A stretch of DNA of 64,000 nucleotides from Pontibacillus yanchengensis (GCF_009856295.1 NZ_WMEU01000004.1:124001-188000), one strand, 5' to 3'; counted from the first letter of the stretch, positions 50,954 to 60,692 are shown. Numbers and translations: made by a program. Notes: generated by a model from the sequence alone, not told the origin.

Positions 50954-52453
50954 TTAAATAAATCCTGCTATAAGGAATAATACAGATGCTATGCCTGCTG
51001 ATGTCAGGGCGTATGGTAGTTGGGTGTTAATGTGCTGCATGTGGTTGCATTCAGCCCCTACGGAAGACATAATGCTTGTATCCGAAATAGGGGATGTGTG
51101 GTCGCCGAATGCGCCTCCAGAAAGAACAGCAGCTGCTGCAATAATAGGGTCTCCTCCTGTTGCTAGCATTAACGATACGCCGATAGGCATCATGATGGCC
51201 CATGTTCCAAACGAAGTTCCCATGGAGAAAGCAACGAAACCGGAGAGAGCAAACAAGGCAAACGGTATAATGGCACTAGGGATGACCCCTTTAGCGATTT
51301 GTTCAATATATGCAGCAGCGCCGGTGCCTTCAGGAGCAGGTGCACGCATGATATCGCCAAGTGTAACGGCAAGCGTAATGATCACAGCACCAAAAATGAC
51401 CGACTTACTACCTTCGAAGAGCTCATTCGAAAATTCCTTTGGTCCCATTAAGTTGGAAGCCAAATACTTAATAAACGCAACAATGATACCTAGGGAAAAG
51501 CTAATAATAAGCATTTTATTGCCATCTAAAGGTAGCTTTTCGATAGAGAAGAAGTAAGGTAGCGTGTAATTGTATAAACCTAAGAAAACGAGCATGCCAA
51601 CCGTTACGCCCAATGGAAGCACCATATCGGAAGGTTTAGCATTTTTCGTAGCTTCAGATGTATCGGGCTCTTCTGTAGTAGCTGAAACTTCTGGATTCAC
51701 ACCACCATAGTTGAAGTGTTGAGCTCGTTCTTCTGCTTTTTTCATCGGTCCGAAATCTTTAATTTTTCCTGATGCAAATAAGAACACCATCAAGATCATC
51801 ACGATGTTATAAAAGTTGAACGGCACGGTTTGAGCTAACCCAGCAATAGGGTCGTCCACACTAGGGATGTTGTCCACCATTAGTGCGCCCATAAAGGCAA
51901 CCCAGCCTGAGATAGGAATTAATACGTTAATTGGTGAAGAAGTAGAGTCTAATAGAAAAGCCAGCTTCTCTCGAGATATCTTCATTCGATCGAAAATCGG
52001 CTTGAAAACCGTTCCTGTAGCCAATGAACTAAAGTAAGCGCTGGTAAAAAGGGAGGTTCCCATCACTGCTGTTGATACTTGCGCTCCTTTTTTCCCACGT
52101 ACTTTTGTAGCTAGCCATTCTCCAAAGGCATAAGCCCCACCAGATTTATTTAAAACACCGATAAAGGCGCCAAGAAGAAAGACGACGATGATTAATTCAG
52201 CACGTCCGGCTTCTTTGATGATACCCATCCCTTGAATACCAGCATCTGAATTTGCTGGATGACCAGCGATGGCACCGAATAAATTTGTTATAGAATACAT
52301 AATTGCATGAAGAACACCGTTCGTACGTATATCGATCATTAAGCTTCCGATTAAGATTCCTGCAAGTAAAGACGGAACCACTCGTTTAGATAAGATGGCC
52401 AAAGTCAAAGCCACAATGGAAGGAAGTAATGATAGTATGCCAAAATGCTCCAT
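50954..52453 (-). CDS. NhaC family Na+/H+ antiporter
   Basis: A 499-residue transporter with about 11-12 helices. Features of the NhaC/ArgP superfamily: SLLAGILIGSLM, FLLGAFIGVLNKSGGAYAFG, LDSTSSPINVLIPISGWVAF and SGGAFGDHTSPISDTSIMSS, the last being highly characteristic. A soluble acidic loop (~230-265) lies in the centre. Likely Na+/H+ or substrate/H+ exchange; Na+ export would suit a salt-tolerant host. Start ATG after AAAGGAGCGTACATC. Confidence 0.9.
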   Translation of the reverse strand: MEHFGILSLLPSIVALTLAILSKRVVPSLLAGILIGSLMIDIRTNGVLHAIMYSITNLFGAIAGHPANSDAGIQGMGIIKEAGRAELIIVVFLLGAFIGVLNKSGGAYAFGEWLATKVRGKKGAQVSTAVMGTSLFTSAYFSSLATGTVFKPIFDRMKISREKLAFLLDSTSSPINVLIPISGWVAFMGALMVDNIPSVDDPIAGLAQTVPFNFYNIVMILMVFLFASGKIKDFGPMKKAEERAQHFNYGGVNPEVSATTEEPDTSEATKNAKPSDMVLPLGVTVGMLVFLGLYNYTLPYFFSIEKLPLDGNKMLIISFSLGIIVAFIKYLASNLMGPKEFSNELFEGSKSVIFGAVIITLAVTLGDIMRAPAPEGTGAAAYIEQIAKGVIPSAIIPFALFALSGFVAFSMGTSFGTWAIMMPIGVSLMLATGGDPIIAAAAVLSGGAFGDHTSPISDTSIMSSVGAECNHMQHINTQLPYALTSAGIASVLFLIAGFI

Positions 52454-53059
52454 GATGTACGCTCCTTTCTCTCTAGTTATTTAGTAAAAACGTACTCAAA
52501 CAATTTTTATTAAGTTAGTAATAATACGAATTGTTTGAAATCTTAATTTGCATTATAGGAACCTTTTATTTTTTATGAAAGAGAAAAAAATGAATAAAAG
52601 TAATTGTGCGGTTAGAAAAGATGAAATAGCGGCTATTCACACCTGCTGAATACCACTCATCTGACTTATTTAAGGGACTAATCTCCATGGTGTTAAGTTT
52701 GATAGGATTGATTGGTGAGTTAGCTCTGTTGGCGTATCTAATATTATAAGGATGGCTTCGGCAGGTTTACCATTAACCCAATTGAATATTGGATCGAGTT
52801 CTTATGTATGGTGAGAGGTTAGTATCATTGTAGCTTTTTTTCCTTGCTACAATAGGCTATTGGTGGGCGAAAAAAATGATTAAACGGGTACAGGAGAAGG
52901 GAGAGGAGTTGGAGGGACTAGAAGATAATCCCCAGGTAACTTCTGCATGAGGAGGGGGAGTTCGCTTATGAACGCTACATCACGTAGCAACATCGAACCA
53001 ACCCACTTCCTATGGGCAGCAGTTTGTATGTCGCTAACCGGGCGTTTGCGCTTTTGTTC
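52454..53059. other. 606-bp gap with decayed coding fragments and a repeat fragment
   Basis: No intact gene. Two short frames look like 3' remnants of membrane-protein genes: 52687-52749 (GLIGELALLAYLIL, similar in character to the end of DUF4386 proteins) and 52834-52950 (LFFLATIGYWWAKKMIKRVQ then a polar tail). Neither has an RBS. The right part (52970-53057) is a truncated copy of the MITE-like repeat. Confidence 0.4.
52970..53057 (+). repeat. MITE-like repeat, truncated copy D
   Basis: Shares AACATCGAACCAACCCAC, CAGCAGTTTGTATGTCGCTA and the terminal CGGGCGTTTGCGCTTTTG with copies B and C; the left half is missing. Confidence 0.7.
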
Positions 53060-53467
53060 TTACGCGTACCATTGGTAAAGTTTTTTCGGACGACCGATTT
53101 TTTGATGACTCAATACTTGGTTGACTTTTCCTTCATCAAGTAAATGCATCAAGTATCGATAAACAGTTGGATAGGCTAGGTCAATATTTTTGGAGAGTTC
53201 ATCGACAGAGATGGGCTCTTTTTGCTTTTTGAGATAGTTGGATATATGTTGCAACGTATGTCGGCTAATGCCTTTCGAGCTAAAGACGTCTTCTTCTTGT
53301 TCTTGATGCTGGCGCATATTGGCTAGTTGAACGTGAAGTTGAATTCTAGAAATCATGTCTGGTGCTTTGACAGGCTTTAAGGCAAAGTCTGTTGCTCCTT
53401 CTTCCAATAGCTGATCGGCAATTTCCTGCCTCTCATCCACCGTGAGCACTAGTACCGGAAACCACCC
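53060..53467 (-). pseudogene. Response regulator remnant lacking most of the receiver domain
   Basis: The open part encodes the end of a receiver domain (WFPVLVLTVDERQEIADQLL...ATDFALKPVKAPDMISRI, including the conserved Lys-Pro) and an intact C-terminal winged-helix-like output domain (ISVDELSKNIDLAYPTVYRYLMHL...GRPKKLYQWY). The preceding ~70 residues, including the acidic pocket and phosphorylated Asp, are missing, and a TGA lies at 53480-53482. The DNA-binding part could still be made from GTG 53449, but there is no RBS. The upstream kinase gene is truncated at the facing end. Confidence 0.75.
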
Positions 53468-53703
53468 ATTTAAGATTAATCAGATGAAAGGAATCCTCTT
53501 AAGCTTTATAGATACTCAACCTCGTTCGATATACGGCAACTAGGTACCATCCAGCTCATACGAATAGTTCTATAAAGAAAGAGGTGTCAGTCTAAAACAC
53601 GAAGACAATGCTTCAAGGGCGCAGAGCGACAACCTCTATCTGATGTATCCTCATTATACCTTCCTAAAAAGGTATTGAGGATTAAAAGCCAGAAAGAATC
53701 TGA

Positions 53704-54624
53704 CTAATAATAATATACGAGGGTGCACCAATTCTTTCGCTCATCATAAAGGATCTCAGACACCATGTTGCTGGTGGACTGAATAGAATCGGAGATTTTC
53801 TCGGTATAATCATGAATTTCTTTGTCTGTTGTTTTCATTTGAATCAACGAATTTAGCCCTTCTATTAAGGCAAGAGGTGTTTTTAAATCATGAACCAAGT
53901 GCATTGCTTCCCGTCCAGAACGTGATTCGATCATTTCACCTCTAGCAATATTTAAATCTTGGCTCATGGTCCATTTTTGTTCGGAAACGGTTAAATAAAT
54001 AGCCAAAACGATGGCATTCCCAACAAAAATACTACATAAAACCAGGCTGTAGAAGGACAAAGTCGTTTCAAACCCTAATGATACGGCTATATCTTTCACT
54101 TTCGTAGATATTGGACCTCCTCCAAAGCTAAAAGGGGTAAGGAAGATAACGGTATCTAACCATTGTATGCCAAACAATAACTGGGAAAATACAAACGACT
54201 TTATGATGGGACGCAAACGGCCTTTTGCGATACGTTGCAACACAACGATAGAGGTGACTAATAAGAGAGCTGGTCCTCCAAAGTAATAATCCAGTGGATT
54301 GTAAACGTTAATAATTGCATATACCAATGGAATGATGACAATAGGGACGATGATTTTTAACCATGGTCTTTGTAATCGATAACCAAGCTCATCCCCTAGT
54401 AATAAAGCTCCGAGATAATGTGGTAGAGCTCGTACGGTATTCAGCATGACGAGTAAAAAAGCTGTCATCATTAACGTGTCTCCGGAAGGGTTTGTTTCTA
54501 GTTGTTCGATGAGAAAAGTGAGTCCTACTTCATCAGCACCTAACCACAAGGGCATCGTAATACCCGCTGCAATGAGTCCAATTTTTATCCAGGTGCTTTT
54601 CTTATCCAATATTGTTTGTGTCAA
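53704..54624 (-). pseudogene. Sensor histidine kinase truncated before its ATPase domain
   Basis: 306 residues: about seven membrane helices, then the phospho-acceptor segment HLVHDLKTPLALIEGLNSL with the His of the H-box, then a stop after NMVSEILYDERKNWCTLVYYY. The whole HATPase domain (N, G1, G2 boxes) is absent; the last ~10 residues look unrelated to kinase sequence. With the truncated regulator 250 bp downstream, this is best explained by one deletion across the kinase 3' half and the regulator 5' half. TTG start without a clear RBS. Confidence 0.78.
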
Positions 54625-54769
54625 CGCGCTACCCCAATCTTAAATGTTGTTTCATTTGTAATCCCAATCACTGTACCATAACATACGTTTTATTTTAATA
54701 TACAATTTTGTGTGTTTCGACTTTAGACTCCGGTGGATGGGACAGTATAGGAAGGATAATTTATGACGC

Positions 54770-54812
54770 TTAAGTTGGTACGTCGCTAACCGGGCGCCCC
54801 GAGCTTTTGTTC
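54770..54812 (+). repeat. MITE-like repeat, terminal fragment E
   Basis: GTTGGTACGTCGCTAACCGG followed by GCGCCCCGAGCTTTTG corresponds to the right end of copies B to D. Confidence 0.55.
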
Positions 54813-54934
54813 TGCTTGTATGAAGGCATTATGTGTTACTCTTTATGTAGGATGTATATTTCCTGTCATTTTTTCTTCGTAGTGCTATACATAGGTAAAC
54901 ACATTCGAAAGCAAATAAAGGAGGGCTTCAAAAA

Positions 54935-55894
54935 ATGCGTTGGGGAATTCTAGGTGCAGCGAATATTGCCAAGAAAGCATTGATTCCAGCACTGCAGCGA
55001 GCGAATGCTGAGATTGTTGCGATTGCAAGTAGAAGTGGGGAAGCAAGTCAAATAGCAGAAGAGTTTGGCATTACTAAAGGTTATGATGCGTATGAAGAGT
55101 TGTTAGCCGATCCGGACGTTGATGCCGTCTATATACCAGTGCCCAATCATGTACATAAGGAATGGGTTATCGCCGCCGCACAGGCCGGGAAGCATATTTT
55201 GTGTGAGAAACCTGCTGCTTTAACGGTCCAAGATGTAGAAGAAATGCTTGAGGAGTGTCGTCGTAACAATGTGTATTTCTTAGAGGCATTTATGTATCAG
55301 TTTCACCCGCAGCATGAACGTGTAAAAGAGCTAATTATTGCCGGGGAAATAGGCGAAGTCCAGTACATGCGAGCTACATTCTCCTTTATGTTTGATAAGA
55401 CGAAAGACAATATTCGTCTAGAAAAGGAAAAAGGTGGTGGAGCACTATGGGATGTAGGCTGCTACGGTCTTCACTCCACGATGAATATATTAGACTCTCA
55501 GCCAACCGAAGCTCAGATTATGTCTCATATAGATGAACGATTTGGTATCGATACAACGAGTCTCATCAACCTCACATTAGAAAATGGAAAATTGGCTCAG
55601 ATTGATTGTAGTTTTAATGCTCCGGTGAGGAATGAATATCAAGTGATGGGAACAAAAGGAAAAATTACTGTGCCTCATGCATACCGTCCCGATAATAACA
55701 ATCACCGGGGCGTGATTATTATTGAAAATGAAGACGGGCAACAAGAAGAAGTCCTCGAGGGCGATCAATATAAGCTGCAAGTGGAAGCGTTCATGAGAAT
55801 CATCGAGAACGGTGGAACATTTGATGATTTTCACGAACTTACCCTACACAATGTGAGAATGATTGAGGCATTGTATAAACAGCAGAATATGTGA
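54935..55894 (+). CDS. Gfo/Idh/MocA family oxidoreductase
   Basis: A 319-residue NAD(P)-dependent dehydrogenase. N-terminal Rossmann motif WGILGAANIAKKALIPAL, then YIPVPNHVHKEW and the catalytic-lysine motif GKHILCEKPAALT. The C-terminal beta-sheet domain contains GGGALWDVGCYGLHST. It oxidises or reduces a sugar or inositol derivative; the substrate is unknown. Start ATG 9-10 nt after AAAGGAGGG. Monocistronic. Confidence 0.92.
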   Translation: MRWGILGAANIAKKALIPALQRANAEIVAIASRSGEASQIAEEFGITKGYDAYEELLADPDVDAVYIPVPNHVHKEWVIAAAQAGKHILCEKPAALTVQDVEEMLEECRRNNVYFLEAFMYQFHPQHERVKELIIAGEIGEVQYMRATFSFMFDKTKDNIRLEKEKGGGALWDVGCYGLHSTMNILDSQPTEAQIMSHIDERFGIDTTSLINLTLENGKLAQIDCSFNAPVRNEYQVMGTKGKITVPHAYRPDNNNHRGVIIIENEDGQQEEVLEGDQYKLQVEAFMRIIENGGTFDDFHELTLHNVRMIEALYKQQNM

Positions 55895-55898
55895 ATTA

Positions 55899-55935
55899 GA
55901 AGAGCAGTCTGGTTTCAGTACAGATTGCTCTTTTG
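55899..55935 (+). terminator. Terminator of the oxidoreductase gene
   Basis: AAGAGCAGTCTG / CAGATTGCTCTT stem followed by TTG-TTTTC. Confidence 0.75.
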
Positions 55936-56102
55936 TTTTCATTCATTTTCGGGTGTGAGAAGTCTTTTTCAGGCTTGAATGATAGTATTGCTCATAAAAT
56001 TTGGGTCTGCTTATATATTTGAAATCTCGATTATATTCAAATCTCGTTCATATCCCCAAATTGCTGACCTACCATTCCCTTGTTTCAATTTGGAAATAGA
56101 AT

Positions 56103-56137
56103 GAGACTTTCCCATCAATGGAGAAAGTCTCTTTTTG
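56103..56137 (+). terminator. Second terminator-like hairpin
   Basis: GAGACTTTC / GAAAGTCTC stem followed by TTTTT on the plus strand; the minus-side T-tract is poor. It lies 30 bp from the 3' end of the lactate permease gene and may terminate both directions inefficiently. Confidence 0.55.
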
Positions 56138-56169
56138 ATACGAGTCTTGCTATCTATCAAGCTTCGATG

Positions 56170-57795
56170 TTATAAAAACAATGCTTGTCCAAAGGTAACA
56201 ACACCAGTAATCAATAAGAATACCATGCTATATTTAAGGGTGAATCGGAACAATTCTGATTCTCTGCCTACTAATCCTACAGCTCCAGATGCTACAGCGA
56301 CGGATTGTGGGGAAAGCATTTTTGCCATGACTCCACCTGATGTATTAGCCGCCACTAAGATAAGTGGTAGTACGCTGATTTGCTCGGCTGTAATTTGTTG
56401 AAGGCTACCAAACAAGGCATTGTTTGATGTCACAGACCCTGTTAGAAAAACGCCAATCCAACCGAGTACAGGAGATAACAATGGGAAATAGTCAGAAGTA
56501 GCCGCCATCGCTAACCCTAGTGTGGAAGATTGACCACTATAGTTTGCGATGAAAGCAAAACCTAGCACCATCATAATTGTAAAGATTGGTTTCGCTAACT
56601 CTTGTAACGTCTCTTTAAATGTTTCTAAAGCGACACCAATTGGGATACGTAGCATAATAATAGATAGGATTGCTGCAATGAAAATAGCAGTACCAGTAGC
56701 TGACAAAAGATCTATCTTTAATATAGCAGCATAAGGTGTTACTTCTGTTACTATTGGTTGAGCTTTTAGTACCAGGTTATGCAAGTGATTCATAGGAATA
56801 TGAAGAATGGTTCCTGCGAATAATCCCTCCGGTGTGAACAACTGTTTAAAAAAAGATAAGCTCCAAATGGTTACCATCACTGTTAACGCAATAAAGGGAG
56901 ACCATGCTTTAACAATAGTTTTGAAAGTTAATGGAGATTTTATTTCCATCTCGTTTTCTTGAACGTCAAGTTCCATAATCTCTTTAGGTTTCCACACCTT
57001 CGTAAAGAGCGCGAGTGCCACTAAGCTAGCAATGGCAGATGTGATATTAGGTAATTCAGGACCGATGTAGGTCACTGTAAAGTATTGAGCAAGAGCATAG
57101 GAAGCGCCTGATACAAGAGCAGCAGGCCATACTTGTCGAACCCCTTTCAGACCATCTAGAATAGCGATTAATAAAAATGGAACGGTGAAAGAAATAATCG
57201 GTAAAGATGTTCCTAAAAATTGTCCAATCACTTTTGGATCAATCCCACTTACTTGACCTGCTACAATGACAGGTATCCCCATCGCACCAAAAGCACCAGA
57301 AGCTGTATTCGCAATTAAGCATATTCCAGCAGCTTGCAGAGGTTTGAAGCCTAAACCAACCAATAGTGCAGCTGTTATGGCAATAGGAGCACCGAATCCT
57401 GCTGCGCCTTCAAGAAAGGCATTGAAGGAAAAGGCAACAAGTAACATCTGCAATCGAGCATCTTTAGATATGGAAGCGATAGAGCTTCTGATTACATTGA
57501 ATTGACCACTTTTAACAGATAATTTATATAAGTACACGGCCATAATGACAATATAACTAATTGGCCAAAAGGAAAAAGCAAATCCATATCCTGCTGCTTC
57601 AGAAGCCATTGCAGTGGGCATGTTGTAAACACTAATTGCAATAATGAATGAAAGAAGGACGGTGCATAAAGATGCAATGGTTCCTCGAATTTTAAAAACG
57701 GTTAAAGCTAGAAAGAAAAATAAAATCGGAATAGCTGCTACAAATGCGGATAACCAAATGTTGTTAAATGGATCGTAAGCTTGAGTCCATGTCAT
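56170..57795 (-). CDS. lctP: L-lactate permease
   Basis: A 541-residue LctP/LldP family membrane protein with about 12-14 helices. AFSFNAFLEGAAGFGAPIAITAALLVGLGF is the family signature, with NTASGAFGAMGIPV and LTGSVTSNNALFGSLQQITA further on. It moves lactate (and possibly glycolate) with protons. B. subtilis lctP is co-transcribed with ldh; no ldh is nearby here. A Rex-like operator lies 24 bp before the start codon, consistent with control by the NADH/NAD+ ratio. Confidence 0.93.
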   Translation of the reverse strand: MTWTQAYDPFNNIWLSAFVAAIPILFFFLALTVFKIRGTIASLCTVLLSFIIAISVYNMPTAMASEAAGYGFAFSFWPISYIVIMAVYLYKLSVKSGQFNVIRSSIASISKDARLQMLLVAFSFNAFLEGAAGFGAPIAITAALLVGLGFKPLQAAGICLIANTASGAFGAMGIPVIVAGQVSGIDPKVIGQFLGTSLPIISFTVPFLLIAILDGLKGVRQVWPAALVSGASYALAQYFTVTYIGPELPNITSAIASLVALALFTKVWKPKEIMELDVQENEMEIKSPLTFKTIVKAWSPFIALTVMVTIWSLSFFKQLFTPEGLFAGTILHIPMNHLHNLVLKAQPIVTEVTPYAAILKIDLLSATGTAIFIAAILSIIMLRIPIGVALETFKETLQELAKPIFTIMMVLGFAFIANYSGQSSTLGLAMAATSDYFPLLSPVLGWIGVFLTGSVTSNNALFGSLQQITAEQISVLPLILVAANTSGGVMAKMLSPQSVAVASGAVGLVGRESELFRFTLKYSMVFLLITGVVTFGQALFL

Positions 57796-57818
57796 GTTCT
57801 ATCACCCTTTTTTATTTA

Positions 57819-57836
57819 ATGTGAATTATTTCACAT
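57819..57836. promoter_or_regulatory. Rex-like operator upstream of lactate permease
   Basis: ATGTGAATTATTTCACAT, an inverted repeat TGTGAA-N4-TTCACA that matches the core of the Rex consensus TTGTGAA-N4-TTCACAA. Rex controls fermentation and lactate genes in Firmicutes. Confidence 0.6.
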
Positions 57837-58016
57837 GTTAAGTGTAAACTTCTACACAAAAAAGGAGAAGGATAAAAATGGCGTGAAAAGGTTTACTTTT
57901 AACCGTCTAGGCTCATTGTCATGATTTGGACAAATTGAAAGCGTTACAATAGATTTTTTCTTCTGTGTGCATTAAAGTTAATGTATACGATTGTTACAAA
58001 ATTTGGAGGAATACAT

Positions 58017-58919
58017 ATGGAACGAATAAAATTAGCATCTGGTTTATCTTTATCACGTATTGTTCATGGCGAATGGAGATTATCTGATTGGAAGTACACA
58101 GATGAAGAACTGATCCAACTGATTGAGCATTGCTTAGATCAGGGGATAACAACATTTGATCATGCGGATTTATACGGGAGTTATACATGTGAGGAGTTGT
58201 TTGGAAGAGCATTGGCTAAGAAACCGGAGCTCCGTGAGCGCATGGAAATCGTAACAAAGTGTGGCATCGTGATTGAGTCACCAAATCGTCCAGAACATCA
58301 TTCCCATCACTATAACACCAGCAAGGCTCATATTAAAAAATCCGTAGAGAATTCTTTGGAAAACCTTCGTACCGACTATATTGATTTATTATTAATTCAT
58401 CGTCCCGATCCGTTCATGGACCCAGGAGAGGTGGCAAGTGCATTTCGAGAGCTGAAGGATGAAGGGAAGGTTCGTCATTTTGGTGTATCCAACTTTAAAC
58501 AACATCAATTGAACATGCTACAGTCCTTCTTGGATGTAGAACTAGTCACAAACCAGATTGAGCTATCTGCTTATAACCTTGAAAATATTCAAGACGGTAC
58601 ATTAGATCTTTGTATGGAAAAGCGTATGGCACCGATGGCTTGGTCTCCTTTAGGTGGAGGAGATGTTTTTACTAGTCAAGAGGAGAAAGCGGTGCGCTTA
58701 CGTGGAACGTTAGAAAAGGTAGCGAATGAATTAGGTGCCGATGGAATCGATGAGGTGCTCTATGCATGGTTGCTAAACCACCCAGCAAACATTATGCCAA
58801 TTGTTGGATCAGGCAAGGTCAACCGAATCGATCGTGCCGTAGCTGCACTAGACTATAATCTATCGAGGGATCAATGGTTTGAAATTTATACAAGCTCGAT
58901 GGGATACGATATTCCATAG
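58017..58919 (+). CDS. Aldo/keto reductase (YdhF-like)
   Basis: A 300-residue NADPH-dependent oxidoreductase with (beta/alpha)8 fold. Catalytic Asp and Tyr lie in TTFDHADLYGSYTCEE, the Lys in IVTKCGI, and the His in DLLLIHRPDPF; cofactor-binding IVGSGKVNRIDRAV near the C-terminus. The ATG at 58017 has GGAGG 7 nt upstream; the in-frame upstream extension precedes it. Substrate unknown. Monocistronic. Confidence 0.9.
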   Translation: MERIKLASGLSLSRIVHGEWRLSDWKYTDEELIQLIEHCLDQGITTFDHADLYGSYTCEELFGRALAKKPELRERMEIVTKCGIVIESPNRPEHHSHHYNTSKAHIKKSVENSLENLRTDYIDLLLIHRPDPFMDPGEVASAFRELKDEGKVRHFGVSNFKQHQLNMLQSFLDVELVTNQIELSAYNLENIQDGTLDLCMEKRMAPMAWSPLGGGDVFTSQEEKAVRLRGTLEKVANELGADGIDEVLYAWLLNHPANIMPIVGSGKVNRIDRAVAALDYNLSRDQWFEIYTSSMGYDIP

Positions 58920-58921
58920 TA

Positions 58922-58957
58922 AACAAAACCCCTGCCAATACGGCAGGGGTTTTGTTA
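58922..58957. terminator. Terminator of the aldo/keto reductase gene
   Basis: AACAAAACCCCTGCC / GGCAGGGGTTTTGTT 15-bp stem with a 5-nt loop. Confidence 0.88.
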
Positions 58958-58993
58958 TGAGGTTAAATAAAGTATAAGTTCTGGTGCTTGCCT

Positions 58994-59205
58994 GTTTAGC
59001 TCCAGCACCCAGCGACTAGTGTGCTTCCCTCACCTCTGTGCGATAAGTCAACATCGAATCACTACTACTCTCTGTGATTCCTTTTGGCCTACACAACGTA
59101 GGTTGGTTCGATGTTGCTGCGTGACGCAGAGGGTTTAATCGAACTTCCTCTAACTCCCAGGCCAGCAGTTTGTGCGTCGCTAGCAAGGCGCTTGCGCTTT
59201 TCTAA
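58994..59205 (+). repeat. MITE-like interspersed repeat, copy C
   Basis: From TAGCTCCAGCACCCAGCGAC to AAGGCGCTTGCGCTTTT, colinear with copy B, including GATAAGTCAACATCGAATCA and GGTTGGTTCGATGTTGCTGC. Same orientation as copy B. Confidence 0.82.
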
Positions 59206-59318
59206 TGGCTAGCTCCGTCACACCTACCCCCTCGGGGTCTTAAGCAAATCCTCTCTGTGGCAAGAAACGCCACCGGCGAGCTTTGCTTAAGCCTGAACAG
59301 GGCGCCTGCGCTTTCAAG
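59206..59318. repeat. Second palindromic intergenic element next to copy C
   Basis: Begins TAGCTCCGTCACACCTACCC and ends GGGCGCCTGCGCTTTC. It contains CTTAAGCAAA near 59240 and its inverse TTTGCTTAAG near 59285, enclosing GTGGC-AAGAAAC-GCCAC. It shares the left TAGCTCC and right GCGCCTGCGCTTT ends with the MITE-like family but has a different core. Confidence 0.6.
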
Positions 59319-59321
59319 TGG

Positions 59322-60038
59322 TTAGAGTACTTTTTCTAAGAAGCTTTGCGCTCTTTCTGTTTCTGGATGATGGAAGAAAGCGTGAGGTGTGGTTTCTTCT
59401 ACAACGGCTCCCTCATCGAGGAAAAGGATTCGGTCTGCAACTTCCCGAGCAAATCCCATCTCATGCGTCACCACAACCATGGTCATGCCTGAATGAGCCA
59501 GTTGCTTCATCACATCCAGTACTTCTTTTACCATCTCTGGATCTAGAGCTGATGTTGGCTCATCGAATAGCATGATTTCCGGTTCCATGGCTAGAGAACG
59601 GGCGATGGCAACACGTTGTTTTTGACCACCGGAAAGCTGGTTAGGGTACGTGTTTGCTTTATCGGATAGGCCCACTGTTTCCAATAGCTTTTTAGCTTGT
59701 TTTTCTGCATCAGCCTTTTTGACACCTTTTGTTTCTATTGGGGCAAAGGTAATATTGTCAATCACCTTTAGGTGCGGGAAGAGGTGGAAGTGTTGAAAGA
59801 CCATCCCTGTTTTTTCCCGGACTTGTGCTAACGTTTTTTCGGTTAACGTGATGTCATCGACAATGATTTCACCCTTCGTTGCTTCTTCTAACCCGTTTAT
59901 GCACCGAAGAAATGTAGATTTACCAGATCCAGAAGGTCCGATGACGGCGACAACATCTCCTTTTTTTACTTCGGTTGTAATGTTGGTTAGTACTTGATTG
60001 TCTCCAAATTGTTTGGTTAAGTTGTTTACGTTAATCAC
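59322..60038 (-). CDS. Polar amino acid ABC transporter, ATP-binding protein
   Basis: A 238-residue ATPase of the GlnQ/ArtR type. Walker [11 protein letters not shown]-loop [11 protein letters not shown], signature LSGGQKQR, Walker B IMLFDEP and switch VVTHEMGF are all intact. It overlaps the permease gene by 8 bp. Last gene of a three-gene importer operon for a polar amino acid (glutamine, arginine or cystine type). Confidence 0.95.
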   Translation of the reverse strand: MINVNNLTKQFGDNQVLTNITTEVKKGDVVAVIGPSGSGKSTFLRCINGLEEATKGEIIVDDITLTEKTLAQVREKTGMVFQHFHLFPHLKVIDNITFAPIETKGVKKADAEKQAKKLLETVGLSDKANTYPNQLSGGQKQRVAIARSLAMEPEIMLFDEPTSALDPEMVKEVLDVMKQLAHSGMTMVVVTHEMGFAREVADRILFLDEGAVVEETTPHAFFHHPETERAQSFLEKVL

Positions 60039-60678
60039 TGTATCGCAACCTTTTTTCGAGTTTTGCTCCGAATGTTTCTAGAATACGCACCATTATAAAG
60101 TAAATAATCAATGCAATGGTTAAAGCGCCAAAGTAGTTAAAGGTATCTGCTGCAACAATTTGCGAGCGACGCATAATGTCGTGAGCGCCAATTACAGAAA
60201 TGACGGCAGACTCTTTCAGTAACATAATATATTCGTTCATTAATGCCGGTAAGATGTGCTTAATAGCTTGCGGTAAAATGATCTTACGCATGGACTTCCA
60301 GTAGGACACATTCAATGCCTGAGCAGCTTCAAATTGTCCTTTATCAACAGATTGAATACCAGCACGGATGATTTCGGATACATAAGCTCCTGAGTTTAAG
60401 GAAAAGGCAATAATCCCAGCTGCTAGCTTAGGAATCTCCCAGCCTGTGACTTCGGGAACAACGAAATATACATAGACGAGCTGGAGAATCAAAGGTGTTC
60501 CTCGGAAGAATGCAGTATATGCATCAGCAAACCGTTTTAACAATGGAAACTTACCAATCTTCGCGAATGCCAATAGAACCCCGATAATAAAACCGAAAAT
60601 TCCTGAAACAACAACGAATTGTAGCGTAACGAGTATTCCTTTTAAGATGAATGGGATAGATGGTATTAGGTCAATCAT
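60031..60678 (-). CDS. Polar amino acid ABC transporter, permease
   Basis: A 215-residue membrane protein of the HisMQ family with about five helices. [15 protein letters not shown] and the EAA loop [22 protein letters not shown], which contacts the ATPase, are diagnostic. A single permease gene implies a homodimer. It sits 14 bp after the binding-protein gene. Confidence 0.94.
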   Translation of the reverse strand: MIDLIPSIPFILKGILVTLQFVVVSGIFGFIIGVLLAFAKIGKFPLLKRFADAYTAFFRGTPLILQLVYVYFVVPEVTGWEIPKLAAGIIAFSLNSGAYVSEIIRAGIQSVDKGQFEAAQALNVSYWKSMRKIILPQAIKHILPALMNEYIMLLKESAVISVIGAHDIMRRSQIVAADTFNYFGALTIALIIYFIMVRILETFGAKLEKRLRYSD

Positions 60679-60692
60679 TGTTGTTCAACTCC

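Noticed and set aside
51190..51557. Frames opposite the NhaC antiporter gene
   Set aside because: Antisense shadows of a strongly supported transporter gene.
27295..59205. ~215-bp repeats considered as CRISPR or insertion sequences
   Set aside because: There are no regular spacers, no cas genes and no transposase frame; copies are dispersed and carry short terminal inverted repeats.
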